The notes: generated by a model from the sequence alone, not told the origin. Positions 46,205-54,939 are shown, counted from the first letter of the stretch. The stretch is 64,000 bases of DNA from Planctobacterium sp047947135 (GCA_047947135.1 CP170457.1:2790001-2854000); one strand, 5' to 3'. Program-made: numbers and translations.

Positions 46205-47281
46205 ATGAAATTATTTAATAAATTTGCAATAGCCGTAGCGCTTGCTGGTGTTGGCGCTCTAGCCAATGCTCAGGATGCACCGTCAGGTCCGCCTCCGGCA
46301 CTAGTGGAAGTGGATGAAGTTAAAAAGGAAATGGTGGCAGAGCGTATCTGGGTGCCCGGTACCGTGATGAGTCGCACCGATTCTCAAATTTCTTCGGAAG
46401 TCGCTGGTCGAATCAACTGGATTGCCGATGTTGGTGATATTGTTGAGAAAGGTGATGTTCTGGCGAAATTGGATGATCAATTACTGAAGCTGGAACTGGA
46501 ACAAAATCTGACGGATATCGCCAAATGGGAAGCGCGAGTGTCGCTGCTGCAAAGAAAACAGCAACGCATCAGCGAAATGGCAAAACTGAATAATTCATCC
46601 CGGGATGAACTGGATGAAATCATTTCAGAGCTTGAGATTGCCCGACAGGAAGTGCAGCAGGCTAAAATCAACAAGCGCCAGACCCAATATCGTTTATCTC
46701 AAACTGCAGTTAAAGCGCCATTTACTGCTTTGGTTGTTGCCCGGCTACAAACCCCCGGTGAATTTACTTCAGTTGGCAATGATCTGCTGCGCATAGTAGA
46801 CACTGCCAATATCGAGGCCAGTATAAAGGCGCCGCTTTCAGCTGTGCCATTCATTGCTAAAGGCATGCAGGTTATGGTTAAAAATGGTGCTAATGAAAAG
46901 TCTGAAACCATTCGCGCAATCGTTCCTGTAGGTAACGCTAATTCCCGCATGATGGAAATTCGTGTGGCATTGCAGCCTGGTGACTTTCCAATAGGCAGTG
47001 CTGTTAGAGTTGCTTTACCCAACAGTGATACCCACGAAGCGATAACAGTGATGCGAGATGCCCTGGTGTTGCGCCAGGCCGGGACCTTTGTTTTTATGGT
47101 GGATGCGGAAAATAAAGCCCATCAGGTACCGGTCAAAACCGGTATCGGCCTTGGCCAGCGAGTAGAAATATTTGGTGAAATTACCTCTGCTGATAATGTC
47201 GTGATTCGGGGTGCAGAGAGACTGCGCCCGGGACAGCAGGTGCGTTACGTTGAACAAACTGAGATCGCGCAAAACAATTAG
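46205..47281 (+). CDS. RND periplasmic adaptor (membrane fusion) protein
   Basis: 358 residues. Signal peptide MKLFNKFAIAVALAGVGALANA. The lipoyl half-motifs flank a coiled-coil hairpin: GRINWIADVGDIVEKGDVLAKL (spanning about 61-82), then a helical, charged stretch (about 88-150) and SQTAVKAPFTALVVARLQTPG split across about 163-183. A beta-barrel domain (about 185-270) and membrane-proximal domain follow. It connects the permease to an outer-membrane channel of the TolC type, which is not encoded nearby. No Cys at the cleavage site, so it is not a lipoprotein. Confidence 0.9.
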   Translation: MKLFNKFAIAVALAGVGALANAQDAPSGPPPALVEVDEVKKEMVAERIWVPGTVMSRTDSQISSEVAGRINWIADVGDIVEKGDVLAKLDDQLLKLELEQNLTDIAKWEARVSLLQRKQQRISEMAKLNNSSRDELDEIISELEIARQEVQQAKINKRQTQYRLSQTAVKAPFTALVVARLQTPGEFTSVGNDLLRIVDTANIEASIKAPLSAVPFIAKGMQVMVKNGANEKSETIRAIVPVGNANSRMMEIRVALQPGDFPIGSAVRVALPNSDTHEAITVMRDALVLRQAGTFVFMVDAENKAHQVPVKTGIGLGQRVEIFGEITSADNVVIRGAERLRPGQQVRYVEQTEIAQNN

Positions 47282-47304
47282 CGATTTCGGCTTAATTTAG
47301 GTTG

Positions 47305-47332
47305 AACGGGGTCTTTATACCCCGTTTTTTTT
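47305..47332 (+). terminator. Rho-independent terminator of the RND operon
   Basis: AACGGGGT (47305-47312) pairs perfectly with ACCCCGTT (47319-47326) around CTTTAT, followed by eight T. Confidence 0.95.
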
Positions 47333-47421
47333 ATGCCTGCTCTAAACGAATGACTTTAGCAATTGCCTCTTCTGTGACAGAATCACGACTGCAAAAATAA
47401 TAATTAAAAACGGAGTATTTC

Positions 47422-48951
47422 ATGTCTAGTGGAACTTGGGTTACACGCTCACTGGATAAAATAGAGCGTGTCGGTAATAAATTACCAGACCCGGCAATTA
47501 TATTTTTAATCAGTCTTATCATTGTTTGGGTGCTTTCAGCACTGCTGTCAAACGTTAGCTTCTCTTCAATTGATCCCAGAACAGATGCCCCGGTTGTGGT
47601 GAATAATCTGTTGACGGGAGATTCGTTAGCCGATTTTATGTCGCGCATGGTAACGATATTCACTGGCTTTGCTCCTTTAGGCGTAGTGCTTGTTGCCATG
47701 TTAGGGGTCGGTGTTGCGGAACATTCCGGCTATATCAGTGCCGGTTTAAAACGCATGTTGGATGTGACACCGCAGAAGTTTCTCACCCCGTCAATCATTT
47801 TGGTGGCCATTGTTTCCCACACAGCCACTGACGCGGGTTATGTATTGGTTATTCCGTTAGCCGGGGTGATTTTCTATGCGATGGGCCGACATCCATTGGC
47901 CGGTATCGCGGCGGCGTTTGCTGGCGTAAGCGGTGGTTTTAGTGCCAACTTTATTCCTTCTGCAATTGACCCGCTATTACAAAGTTTTACGCAAAGTGCG
48001 GCACAGTTGATTGATCCAGCAATTCAAATAAACCCATTGAATAACTGGTTTTTCAACTCCTCCTCGTGTTTGTTGATTGTCCTGGTAGGTTGGTATTTAA
48101 CCGATAAAGTCATTGAACCGCGTTTAAAAGATACACCAGTCGATGGTGACCCAGACGAGATCCCAAAATTCGAAGAGCTGGATGCACGTCAGTCAAAAGC
48201 GCTGAGAGTTGCTACTGCGGCTATGTTGGCGGGTGTTGGTTTATTGATATTTGCCGCCTGGTCTGATGATTCTCCACTGCGCTCTCCAACAGGTGAGTTA
48301 ACCTCCTTTACTGCGCCAATTATGCGCTCGATTGTGCCACTGATATTCTTGTTGTTTGTTATCCCAGGGGTGATTTATGGCTACATGTCTGGCACCTTTA
48401 AGACCACCAAAGATGTCATCATGAGTATGTCCAAAGCAATGGAAGGAATGGCGTACTATGTGGTCATGGCGTTTTTCTGTGCCTTGTTCATTGATGCCTT
48501 TGGTAAATCTAACCTCGGCGCATTGTTGGCCATTGAAGGTGCTCAGGTTTTGAAATCGCTGGCGCTGCCCAGCATGGTGACAATTGTCGGCCTTATCTTC
48601 CTGACTGCATTTGTTAACTTGTTTGTGGGCTCCTCCTCTGCAAAGTGGGCGCTGTTAGGTCCTATTTTTGTACCTATGTTAATGCAGTTGAATATTTCCC
48701 CTGATTTAACGCAGGCGGCCTACCGGTTGGGGGATTCATCATCCAATATTATTACGCCACTAATGCCGTACTTCCCATTGGTTGTCGTTTATTGTCAGCG
48801 CTACGTTAAAGGCACGGGCATCGGCACCTTGTTGTCGTTAATGCTGCCATTCGCTGTGACGATTATCACCCTGTGGACCCTATTCCTGCTGATTTACTGG
48901 GGGCTTGGATTCCCGCTTGGCTTGCAATCCAGTTACGTTTATCCGGGTTAG
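47422..48951 (+). CDS. AbgT-family transporter
   Basis: 509 residues with about 11 hydrophobic segments. Family features: KLPDPAIIFLISLIIVWVLS (about 19-38), AEHSGYISAGLKRML, SHTATDAGYVLVIPLAG (about 134-150), AGVSGGFSANFIPSAIDPL (about 170-188) and GSSSAKWALLGPIFVPM (about 408-424). AbgT proteins import p-aminobenzoyl-glutamate or, as shown for MtrF and YdaH, export sulfonamides and p-aminobenzoate. No abgA/abgB hydrolase genes adjoin it, which slightly favours an efflux-like role. It follows the RND terminator and is separated from the TonB receptor by an inverted repeat. Confidence 0.93.
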   Translation: MSSGTWVTRSLDKIERVGNKLPDPAIIFLISLIIVWVLSALLSNVSFSSIDPRTDAPVVVNNLLTGDSLADFMSRMVTIFTGFAPLGVVLVAMLGVGVAEHSGYISAGLKRMLDVTPQKFLTPSIILVAIVSHTATDAGYVLVIPLAGVIFYAMGRHPLAGIAAAFAGVSGGFSANFIPSAIDPLLQSFTQSAAQLIDPAIQINPLNNWFFNSSSCLLIVLVGWYLTDKVIEPRLKDTPVDGDPDEIPKFEELDARQSKALRVATAAMLAGVGLLIFAAWSDDSPLRSPTGELTSFTAPIMRSIVPLIFLLFVIPGVIYGYMSGTFKTTKDVIMSMSKAMEGMAYYVVMAFFCALFIDAFGKSNLGALLAIEGAQVLKSLALPSMVTIVGLIFLTAFVNLFVGSSSAKWALLGPIFVPMLMQLNISPDLTQAAYRLGDSSSNIITPLMPYFPLVVVYCQRYVKGTGIGTLLSLMLPFAVTIITLWTLFLLIYWGLGFPLGLQSSYVYPG

Positions 48952-48972
48952 AGAATTATTAAACTTTTGTCC

Positions 48973-49001
48973 TTTACTTTTGCTGTATCAGCAAAAGTAA
49001 A
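48973..49001 (+). repeat. Perfect 13-bp inverted repeat before a TonB receptor gene
   Basis: TTTACTTTTGCTG (48973-48985) and CAGCAAAAGTAAA (48989-49001) are exact complements around TAT. It lies 22 bases after the AbgT stop and 13 before the receptor ATG. Without a T-run it is a poor terminator; an operator or an mRNA hairpin near the ribosome site are alternatives. Confidence 0.75.
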
Positions 49002-49013
49002 TATACTAATGTG

Positions 49014-50996
49014 ATGAAGTTTATTCACGGTGCCATGTTAGGGATAACCTGTTGTTTCGCGGTTCAGGCGGAACAACAGGACGCATCACAATTATTGGAA
49101 TTATCTTTTGACGAACTGCTGGAACTGGAAGTCACCGTAGCCAGCAGAAACGCTCAATCGCTTGCTGACGCACCTTCCACCGTCAGTGTGTTTACCCGTA
49201 CTCAATTAGAAAGCTTCGCCATAAACAACGTTTATGACGTTCTGAACTATGTCCCGGGTTTTCAGGTCACCCGTGGTGACTGGGTTGGTGCAGTGCCAAA
49301 AGAACACGCAAGAGGCGTGTTTCTGGACAATGGCTATATTCTGTTTTTGGTCAATGGCGAGCGACTAAACGAATTGTCATTTGGTAAGGCATCGGTATAC
49401 CAGCCCTATATCCCCCTGAATATTGTCAAGCGCATCGAAGTGATTCGTGGTCCTGGTTCAGCTCTTTATGGCAGCAATGCATTTATGGGTGTGGTGAATA
49501 TCATCACCCGTAAAACTGACAATTACTTGCAAGGCAGCATTGGCGAACATGGTGCGATAGGCAGTTCATTAGGCTTGGCTCATGAAGGGGAAGGGGACTG
49601 GCGTTTAAGCCTGTTATTCGATTACACCAATACTGATGGTGCGGATTACCTATTTCAGGGACAACAAACGGTCGACCCACATCACCATGCCTGGTTTAAT
49701 GGATTGTTGGAAGTGGATAATTTTGTGTTTTCTCTGCGATGGAATGAATCAGAACTGGAACAGTTTGTTAATTTGGGTGGTGTGAATGACGATAATTACC
49801 ATCGTTCAGAAAACATCGCGTTTTCGGCACGCTATCAGTTTGAATTTGGGGAGGCCAGCAAGGTTGCGCTCAATGCTTCCCACGTAGAACACGAAATCGA
49901 ATCTGCCGGAAACGTGCTGGATGCCGACAATGTTGATTTTATCAGTCGGGATTTTCTGACTGGCCCTTTTTGGATAACAGAAGATTCTGAACTCAATCTT
50001 GACGTCAACCACGATTATGGTGACAGTCATATTAATTGGGGGGTTGGCTATCGTAAGTCAGAGCAAACCCAGGCTGGCACCGTAACCAATTATCAGAACC
50101 CTCAAACTGGTGATATTGCGTTGCTTGACGAGTATTTCCTGGGTAGTCCTCAATCATTTGCTACGCAGGGAGCTAATGCTCGTTCTCCACTATTATCTGA
50201 TCAGGAGACATTGAGTCTGTATGCGCAATATGCATTTGACCTGACCGATAAGATTAGCGCCTATATCGGAGCGCGTTATGACGACGTTGACCCCATTGAT
50301 ACTAACTTGTCGCCGAGACTGGCTTTTAACTACCAGTATAACCAGCAACAACGTTTTAAATTGCAGTACGGAGAGGCATTTCGTACTCCAGTAACCAATG
50401 AGCTGTATTCGGAAGATTTGGTCACCGTAGGCAACCCAGACTTAAAACCTGAGCGAATTGATACCCTGGAGTTTATCTGGCAGCAAACGGCTGAACAGTA
50501 TCGAACCGAAATGGTGTTGTTTAGTAATAAACTGGAAGGCTTTGTCAATAAAGTGCCGTTACAGAACTCGTTGACGCAGTTTACTTTTGAAAACGATATA
50601 GACAGACGTATTCAAGGTATCGAACTGGACAGTAACTGGCGAGTTAATGATGACTTTGAGCTGTGGGGCAGCTTTACGCAACTATTCGATGAGCCCATTA
50701 ACCCCAGCTACAAACGTTTTGCCAGCGTGGGTGGGAAATGGCTGATCAATGATGTGGTGATGCAGGTCGATGCCATCTGGCGAGATGCCCTGACGGTTGA
50801 ACAACAATTTGAATTTGGCAGCTATGCTCTTTGGCAGGCTAAACTGATTTATCCGCTGTCCAGTGCAACATCAATTACCTTGCAAAGCCAAAATCTGTTT
50901 GACAAAGATTATCATGTCTATGAGCCAAGAGTGGCGCAAAACATCATGCCGGGGCAACGACGAACAACCTGGTTAAAGTTGGATTATCTGTTTTAA
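49014..50996 (+). CDS. TonB-dependent outer-membrane receptor
   Basis: About 660 residues from ATG 49014 (GTG at 49011 also in frame). Signal peptide MKFIHGAMLGITCCFAVQAE. Plug domain about 35-150: EVTVASRNAQSLADAPSTVS (TonB-box-like region and plug start), YDVLNYVPGFQ, LFLVNGERLNEL and KRIEVIRGPGSALYGSNAFM. The remaining barrel ends TTWLKLDYLF with terminal Phe. It resembles colicin/siderophore-type receptors (the variable Asn/Asp-rich loops give no substrate). No Fur-like box was seen upstream. Its stop codon is immediately followed by the ATG of a DnaJ-related gene. Confidence 0.92.
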   Translation: MKFIHGAMLGITCCFAVQAEQQDASQLLELSFDELLELEVTVASRNAQSLADAPSTVSVFTRTQLESFAINNVYDVLNYVPGFQVTRGDWVGAVPKEHARGVFLDNGYILFLVNGERLNELSFGKASVYQPYIPLNIVKRIEVIRGPGSALYGSNAFMGVVNIITRKTDNYLQGSIGEHGAIGSSLGLAHEGEGDWRLSLLFDYTNTDGADYLFQGQQTVDPHHHAWFNGLLEVDNFVFSLRWNESELEQFVNLGGVNDDNYHRSENIAFSARYQFEFGEASKVALNASHVEHEIESAGNVLDADNVDFISRDFLTGPFWITEDSELNLDVNHDYGDSHINWGVGYRKSEQTQAGTVTNYQNPQTGDIALLDEYFLGSPQSFATQGANARSPLLSDQETLSLYAQYAFDLTDKISAYIGARYDDVDPIDTNLSPRLAFNYQYNQQQRFKLQYGEAFRTPVTNELYSEDLVTVGNPDLKPERIDTLEFIWQQTAEQYRTEMVLFSNKLEGFVNKVPLQNSLTQFTFENDIDRRIQGIELDSNWRVNDDFELWGSFTQLFDEPINPSYKRFASVGGKWLINDVVMQVDAIWRDALTVEQQFEFGSYALWQAKLIYPLSSATSITLQSQNLFDKDYHVYEPRVAQNIMPGQRRTTWLKLDYLF

Positions 50997-51605
50997 ATGC
51001 CCTCAGAAAAACACATTGATGCGTTATTAACGGCACTCGATGTCTTGCTTCAATCGGGTGATAAATTCTCCGAGTTTGAGTTGATTCAACGGCTCCAAAA
51101 TGCACCTTTTGAGTTATTTAACCCCACGGCGTTCTCAGACAATCTAACGCTGTTTAAAACACACTTTTTGGTTTATCACTGTCTCTATCAATTACAAGCT
51201 CGCTATCTGAAAGAGGGCGCAGGCTATTTAACAATATCTGCACTGCATATCGAACGACAGGACGCTTCGCATTTGCACCCGATGAACGCAGAAGATACAA
51301 AATTGCGAGACTACTATCTGGATCTCCAGCAATTACAGTCAACCAGTGAACAAGATGTACAGGCGCTCCTGGATGATTTTTGGCGCAGGATGGGCCGTGT
51401 TCAGGAAGTCATGCCTGATGCAGATGCGATCGCACAGGCATTGGCCTTTTTTGACGTCGCTCACCATGATGTTGAATGGTCTGTAATCAAGCAACGTTAC
51501 CGGAAAAAAATGCATGCCATACATCCTGACAAAGGCGGTGTCAAAAATGACGCGCAATCAGCACAGGCGCATTTCGAAATATTACGCTGTGCTTACGAAA
51601 AATAG
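50997..51605 (+). CDS. DnaJ-related protein with C-terminal J domain
   Basis: 202 residues. The N-terminal part (about 1-125) resembles the DnaJ-related domain seen in gammaproteobacteria (SGDKFSEFELIQRLQNAPFE, then LFKTHFLVYHCLYQLQ). The C-terminal part is a J domain: WSVIKQRYRKKMHAIHPDKGG (spanning about 161-181) with the HPD motif needed to stimulate Hsp70. The J domain at the C-terminus is the reverse of classical DnaJ. Its start abuts the receptor stop with no gap, so the two are translationally coupled, though no functional link is known. Confidence 0.88.
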   Translation: MPSEKHIDALLTALDVLLQSGDKFSEFELIQRLQNAPFELFNPTAFSDNLTLFKTHFLVYHCLYQLQARYLKEGAGYLTISALHIERQDASHLHPMNAEDTKLRDYYLDLQQLQSTSEQDVQALLDDFWRRMGRVQEVMPDADAIAQALAFFDVAHHDVEWSVIKQRYRKKMHAIHPDKGGVKNDAQSAQAHFEILRCAYEK

Positions 51606-51732
51606 CCTTTGAATTCAGTACCTTTTTTGACGAAGTAAATGATCAATCTGAGATATACAAAAAAATAGCTTGTACGTGAGAACGTGAGATGTTAAAAAGT
51701 CAAGAAATCGCACATGCTATTAACCCTTAAGT

Positions 51733-51750
51733 TGTAACTCATGCTTTACA
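51733..51750 (+). promoter_or_regulatory. TyrR-box-like site upstream of aroF-tyrA
   Basis: TGTAAC-N6-TTTACA (51733-51738 and 51745-51750) differs in one base from the TyrR consensus TGTAAA-N6-TTTACA. It lies 137 bases before the aroF start, where TyrR represses aroF-tyrA in enterobacteria. Confidence 0.65.
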
Positions 51751-51818
51751 AAAGATTCAATCTCAAACAATTTTTTGTATTTAGTTCAGTCGGAAGATTG
51801 CCCTTCTACTACTATTAT

Positions 51819-51837
51819 TGCTAGTCAATAACTAGCA
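51819..51837 (+). repeat. Short hairpin in the aroF leader
   Basis: TGCTAGT (51819-51825) pairs with ACTAGCA (51831-51837). A T-run begins only about 16 bases later, so it is a poor terminator; a role in aroF leader RNA folding is possible. Confidence 0.3.
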
Positions 51838-51886
51838 CCACTTCGTTCCCTTTTTTTTAATTTTTCTCAGTTTTGTTAGGTATATT

Positions 51887-52978
51887 ATGCACAAGGATTC
51901 TATTGATAACGTTCACGTGGCCTCCGAGAGAGTACTCATTACTCCAGAAGAGCTACAAAAAGAATTGCCTGTTTCACAACACGCACTGCAAAAGGTCGTC
52001 GAGGCTCGCCAGACTATTTCAGACATCATCCACCGTCGGGATCATCGTCTGTTGGTTATCTGTGGTCCGTGTTCAATTCATGATCCGCAGTCTGCAAAAG
52101 AATATGCATTGAAGCTCAAGGAACTGCAGGAATCCTGTGCTGATAGTCTTTATATTGTGATGCGTGTGTACTTTGAAAAACCTCGTACCACTGTTGGTTG
52201 GAAAGGTCTGATTAATGACCCGCACATCGATGATACTTTCGATATCGAAACAGGGTTACGTGCCGCTCGCGAGCTTTTGATTTGGCTAGCTGAACTGGAG
52301 TTACCGGTAGCGACAGAAGCGCTTGATCCCATCAGTCCGCAATATCTGGCAGAATTCTTCAGTTGGGTAGCGATAGGTGCCCGTACTTCAGAGTCACAAA
52401 CGCACCGGGAAATGGCCAGTGGATTATCAATGCCAGTCGGCTTTAAAAATGGTACAGATGGCAGTTTGGATATTGCCTTAAATGCACTTAAATCTGCCGC
52501 ATCCCCACACAATTTTATGGGGATAAACAAGTCCGGCCAAGTGAGTATCATTCAGACTCAGGGCAACCCAGATGGTCATGTTATTTTGCGCGGTGGCAAG
52601 CAGCCAAACTATGATTCAGTTTGTGTCGCAGAGTGCGATGAGCAATTACGTGAGGCAAAACTGGAAGCAGGATTAGTCGTAGATTGCAGTCATGCAAACT
52701 CAGGCAAAGATTATCGTCGTCAGCCGCCAGTTGCTAAAAATGTAGCAAACCAAATACTGGAAGGGAATCAGTCTATCATAGGCATTATGTTAGAAAGCCA
52801 CCTTAAAGAAGGCAATCAATCTTCCAGCGGCAAGAGAAAAGAAGAACTCGAATACGGTGTATCCATCACAGATGGTTGTATCAGTTGGGAAGCCACTGAA
52901 GCCTTGCTTCAGGAAATAAGAGATAAACTGATAACCGTACTACCATTAAGGTTAAACAAGTTGCAACAAGCGAGCTAG
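51887..52978 (+). CDS. aroF: 3-Deoxy-7-phosphoheptulonate synthase (DAHP synthase, class I)
   Basis: 363 residues. It joins phosphoenolpyruvate and erythrose-4-phosphate, the first step of aromatic amino acid synthesis. Motifs: VICGPCSIHDPQSAKEYA (about 64-81), VMRVYFEKPRTTVGWKGLI split across about 93-112, GARTSESQTHREMASGLSM, VGFKNGTDG and VDCSHANSGKDYRRQ. Of the three feedback types, the Tyr-regulated AroF is chosen because tyrA follows three bases downstream and a TyrR-like box lies upstream, as in E. coli. The residues deciding feedback specificity were not checked. Confidence 0.92.
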   Translation: MHKDSIDNVHVASERVLITPEELQKELPVSQHALQKVVEARQTISDIIHRRDHRLLVICGPCSIHDPQSAKEYALKLKELQESCADSLYIVMRVYFEKPRTTVGWKGLINDPHIDDTFDIETGLRAARELLIWLAELELPVATEALDPISPQYLAEFFSWVAIGARTSESQTHREMASGLSMPVGFKNGTDGSLDIALNALKSAASPHNFMGINKSGQVSIIQTQGNPDGHVILRGGKQPNYDSVCVAECDEQLREAKLEAGLVVDCSHANSGKDYRRQPPVAKNVANQILEGNQSIIGIMLESHLKEGNQSSSGKRKEELEYGVSITDGCISWEATEALLQEIRDKLITVLPLRLNKLQQAS

Positions 52979-52981
52979 TGA

Positions 52982-54142
52982 ATGACAGACGAATCGGGAC
53001 AGTCTTCAGATGCACCAGACTTAAGCGCGTTACGGCGTGAGATTGATGCCTTAGACAGCCAGTTGGTGCAGTTACTTTCCAAACGCAGTAAATTAACCAG
53101 TCAGGTCGGAGCCTATAAAAGTCGGACAGGATTACCTATTTATGTACCGAGTCGCGAAGCCGAGCTGTTAAAGAAACGTCGTGAGCAGGCCGAGCACGAG
53201 GGGATTTCCCCGGATCTTGTTGAGGATCTGTTGCGCCGTATTATGCGTGAGTCTTACCAAACTCAGAATAATCAATATCTTTGCACCCGTCCCGATCTGG
53301 GCAAAGTGGTTATTGTTGGGGGCAAGGGCGCGTTAGGTCAGGTTTTTGACAAGATGTTTCTTCGCAGTGGTTACACCACAGAAGCATTGGAAAAAGAAGA
53401 TTGGCCTCGAGCAAAAGATATTTTTAATAATGCCGGACTGGTCCTGGTTTGTGTCCCTATCAGGGATACCGTTGACGTGATAAAGGGTTTACAGTATCTG
53501 CCTGATGACTGCGTCCTCGCAGATGTCACCAGTATTAAAGAGGCACCGCTGCAGGCGATGCAGGACGTCCATAGCGGCCCTGTGGTAGGGTTGCACCCCA
53601 TGTTTGGTCCCGATGTGCCGGGTTTGGTAAAACAGGTGATTGTTGTCAGCCACGGTCGCAATCAGGAAAACTACGAGTGGTTGCTGGAACAGTTCCGAAT
53701 TTGGGGCGCAGCACTGATTGATTCCTGTCCCCAAGAACATGATAAAGCGATGGCCTTTATTCAGGTCATGCGTCACTTTAGTAGTTACGTGTACGGTGCA
53801 CATTTAAGTAAAGAAAACCCTTCACTTGAACAACTGGTAAAGTTCAGCTCGCCTATTTATCGTTTAGAATTGGCAATGGTAGGGCGATTGTTTGCGCAGG
53901 ATCCGGTTCTTTACGCCGATATAATTTTTGACAGCGAATTTGGTAAAGAGCTTCTTGTCCGATTTCACGAGCGCTTTGGTGAGGCCCTAGAACTGCTGAA
54001 ATGTGGTGATAAAGCCAGTTTCATAAAACAGTTTAAGCAGATATCAGATTGGTTTGGTGATTTTGCTCAAACCAGTCTCGCAGAAAGTAAAAAGCTATTG
54101 CTCAAAGCAGACGACGACAGGACTTTGGAAACAGGTGTTTGA
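52982..54142 (+). CDS. tyrA: Bifunctional chorismate mutase / prephenate dehydrogenase
   Basis: 386 residues. The N-terminal AroQ chorismate mutase domain (about 12-95) has LRREIDALDSQLVQLLSKRS and GLPIYVPSREAELLKKRR. The prephenate dehydrogenase domain begins KVVIVGGKGALGQVFDKMF (about 103-121), with VGLHPMFGPDVPG (about 200-212) carrying the catalytic His. It turns chorismate into 4-hydroxyphenylpyruvate for tyrosine. It is in one operon with aroF and faces pheA, the E. coli arrangement, but with about 2 kb of accessory DNA inserted between them. Confidence 0.95.
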   Translation: MTDESGQSSDAPDLSALRREIDALDSQLVQLLSKRSKLTSQVGAYKSRTGLPIYVPSREAELLKKRREQAEHEGISPDLVEDLLRRIMRESYQTQNNQYLCTRPDLGKVVIVGGKGALGQVFDKMFLRSGYTTEALEKEDWPRAKDIFNNAGLVLVCVPIRDTVDVIKGLQYLPDDCVLADVTSIKEAPLQAMQDVHSGPVVGLHPMFGPDVPGLVKQVIVVSHGRNQENYEWLLEQFRIWGAALIDSCPQEHDKAMAFIQVMRHFSSYVYGAHLSKENPSLEQLVKFSSPIYRLELAMVGRLFAQDPVLYADIIFDSEFGKELLVRFHERFGEALELLKCGDKASFIKQFKQISDWFGDFAQTSLAESKKLLLKADDDRTLETGV

Positions 54143-54192
54143 TTAGGCTTTGAGATGCTTGGCTAGAACTCGTATTTAGTTGTTGCTCTGAA

Positions 54193-54225
54193 TCGACTGT
54201 TGGGCTTCTGTTGATACTGTTTTAT
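54193..54225 (+). repeat. Degenerate copy of the accessory-region direct repeat
   Basis: ATCGACT...TTCTGTTGATACTGTTTT aligns with the right part of the repeat at 54771-54803 with one gap and a few mismatches. The left AAAAGGTTTTGAC part is absent. It lies 50 bases after the tyrA stop and may mark the edge of the accessory DNA. Confidence 0.45.
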
Positions 54226-54297
54226 TGCTATTCCCCCCCAATTTTTAATTCAAGAAAAGAATTGAATTCTCGGTATACATAGTAGACATCGTTGACT

Positions 54298-54618
54298 CTA
54301 CCGTCGTCCAGCGGCTTGACCGCAGGATCCAGTGATGTCGAAGTAAAGATCTCGCCAGTCTGGATTAAACTTTTCAATCAGCGCCAGTTTCCATTTGCGT
54401 TTCCAAAATTTAAGCCTTTTTTCTCTGTTAATGGCTGAAATGGATGATTCATGCTTTTCAAAATATACCAATCTGTGAACCGAATACTTTCGCGTAAACC
54501 CCTGGACTGCATTTGTTCGATGTTCGTAGATTCGTTTGATAAGATTTGATGTTACACCAATATAAAGTGTGCCATTTCTTTTGTTCGCCACTATATAAAT
54601 ATAAAATTCCTTTTCCAT
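54298..54618 (-). CDS. GIY-YIG nuclease-family protein
   Basis: About 106 residues from ATG 54618, which has AAGGA seven bases upstream; the frame is open further up only because it reads through the right inverted repeat. The single domain has FYIYIVANKRNGTLYIGVTS (the G-[IV]-Y...Y-I-G pair in variant form YIY/YIG), the catalytic Arg in LIKRIYEHR, then YFEKHESSISAINREKRLK with the metal-binding Glu and KWKLALIEKFNPDW. This is the short stand-alone UvrC-N/URI-like class. Its last ten residues (GSCGQAAGRR) are encoded by the left inverted repeat, so repeat and gene are fused. Target and function unknown. Confidence 0.85.
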   Translation of the reverse strand: MEKEFYIYIVANKRNGTLYIGVTSNLIKRIYEHRTNAVQGFTRKYSVHRLVYFEKHESSISAINREKRLKFWKRKWKLALIEKFNPDWRDLYFDITGSCGQAAGRR

Positions 54619-54660
54619 ACATGTTCCTTCTGGATCCTGCGGTCGAGCCGCAGGACGACG
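54302..54660. mobile_element. GIY-YIG element bracketed by 31-bp inverted repeats
   Basis: Left repeat 54302-54332 and right repeat 54630-54660 are complements over 31 bases with only two mismatches (outer CGTCGTCC, inner GCAGGATCCAG). Each arm is itself a small hairpin (TCCTGCGG/CCGCAGGA on the right). The unit encloses one GIY-YIG nuclease gene and no transposase. Such nuclease-in-repeat units recall dispersed REP-like elements; mobility is inferred, not seen. No clear target-site duplication was found. Confidence 0.6.
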
Positions 54661-54750
54661 AAAAAACAATACATTAAACATTGATGAAATAATTTAATAC
54701 TGTACCTGAGTCCAGTTTTTAATAGCTGTTGTAATCAATGACCGCTCTAT

Positions 54751-54800
54751 AAAAGGTTTTGACCGTCTGTATCGACTTTTTGGGTTTCTGTTGGTACCGT
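54751..54800 (+). repeat. 50-bp direct repeat, upstream copy
   Basis: Begins AAAAGGTTTTGAC and ends TCTGTTGGTACCGT. It matches 55302-55350 at 46 of 50 positions with one gap; start-to-start distance is 551 bases. The pair flanks the small secreted protein gene at 54940-55269. Confidence 0.8.
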
Positions 54801-54939
54801 TTTGCCGACAGTCAGAATCCTAAAATTCTTCGATTATGATAGGCTCCTAAAGCCAAAAAAGGGACAATAAGTAATTAATATTGCGATCTGTAAAAGCTTC
54901 CAGAGCGGACAGTCGAAAAACGTTTAATTGGAATACCTA

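Noticed and set aside
51819..51837. Possible aroF attenuator terminator
   Set aside because: The T-run begins about 16 bases after the hairpin, and no leader peptide with Tyr or Phe codons was seen.
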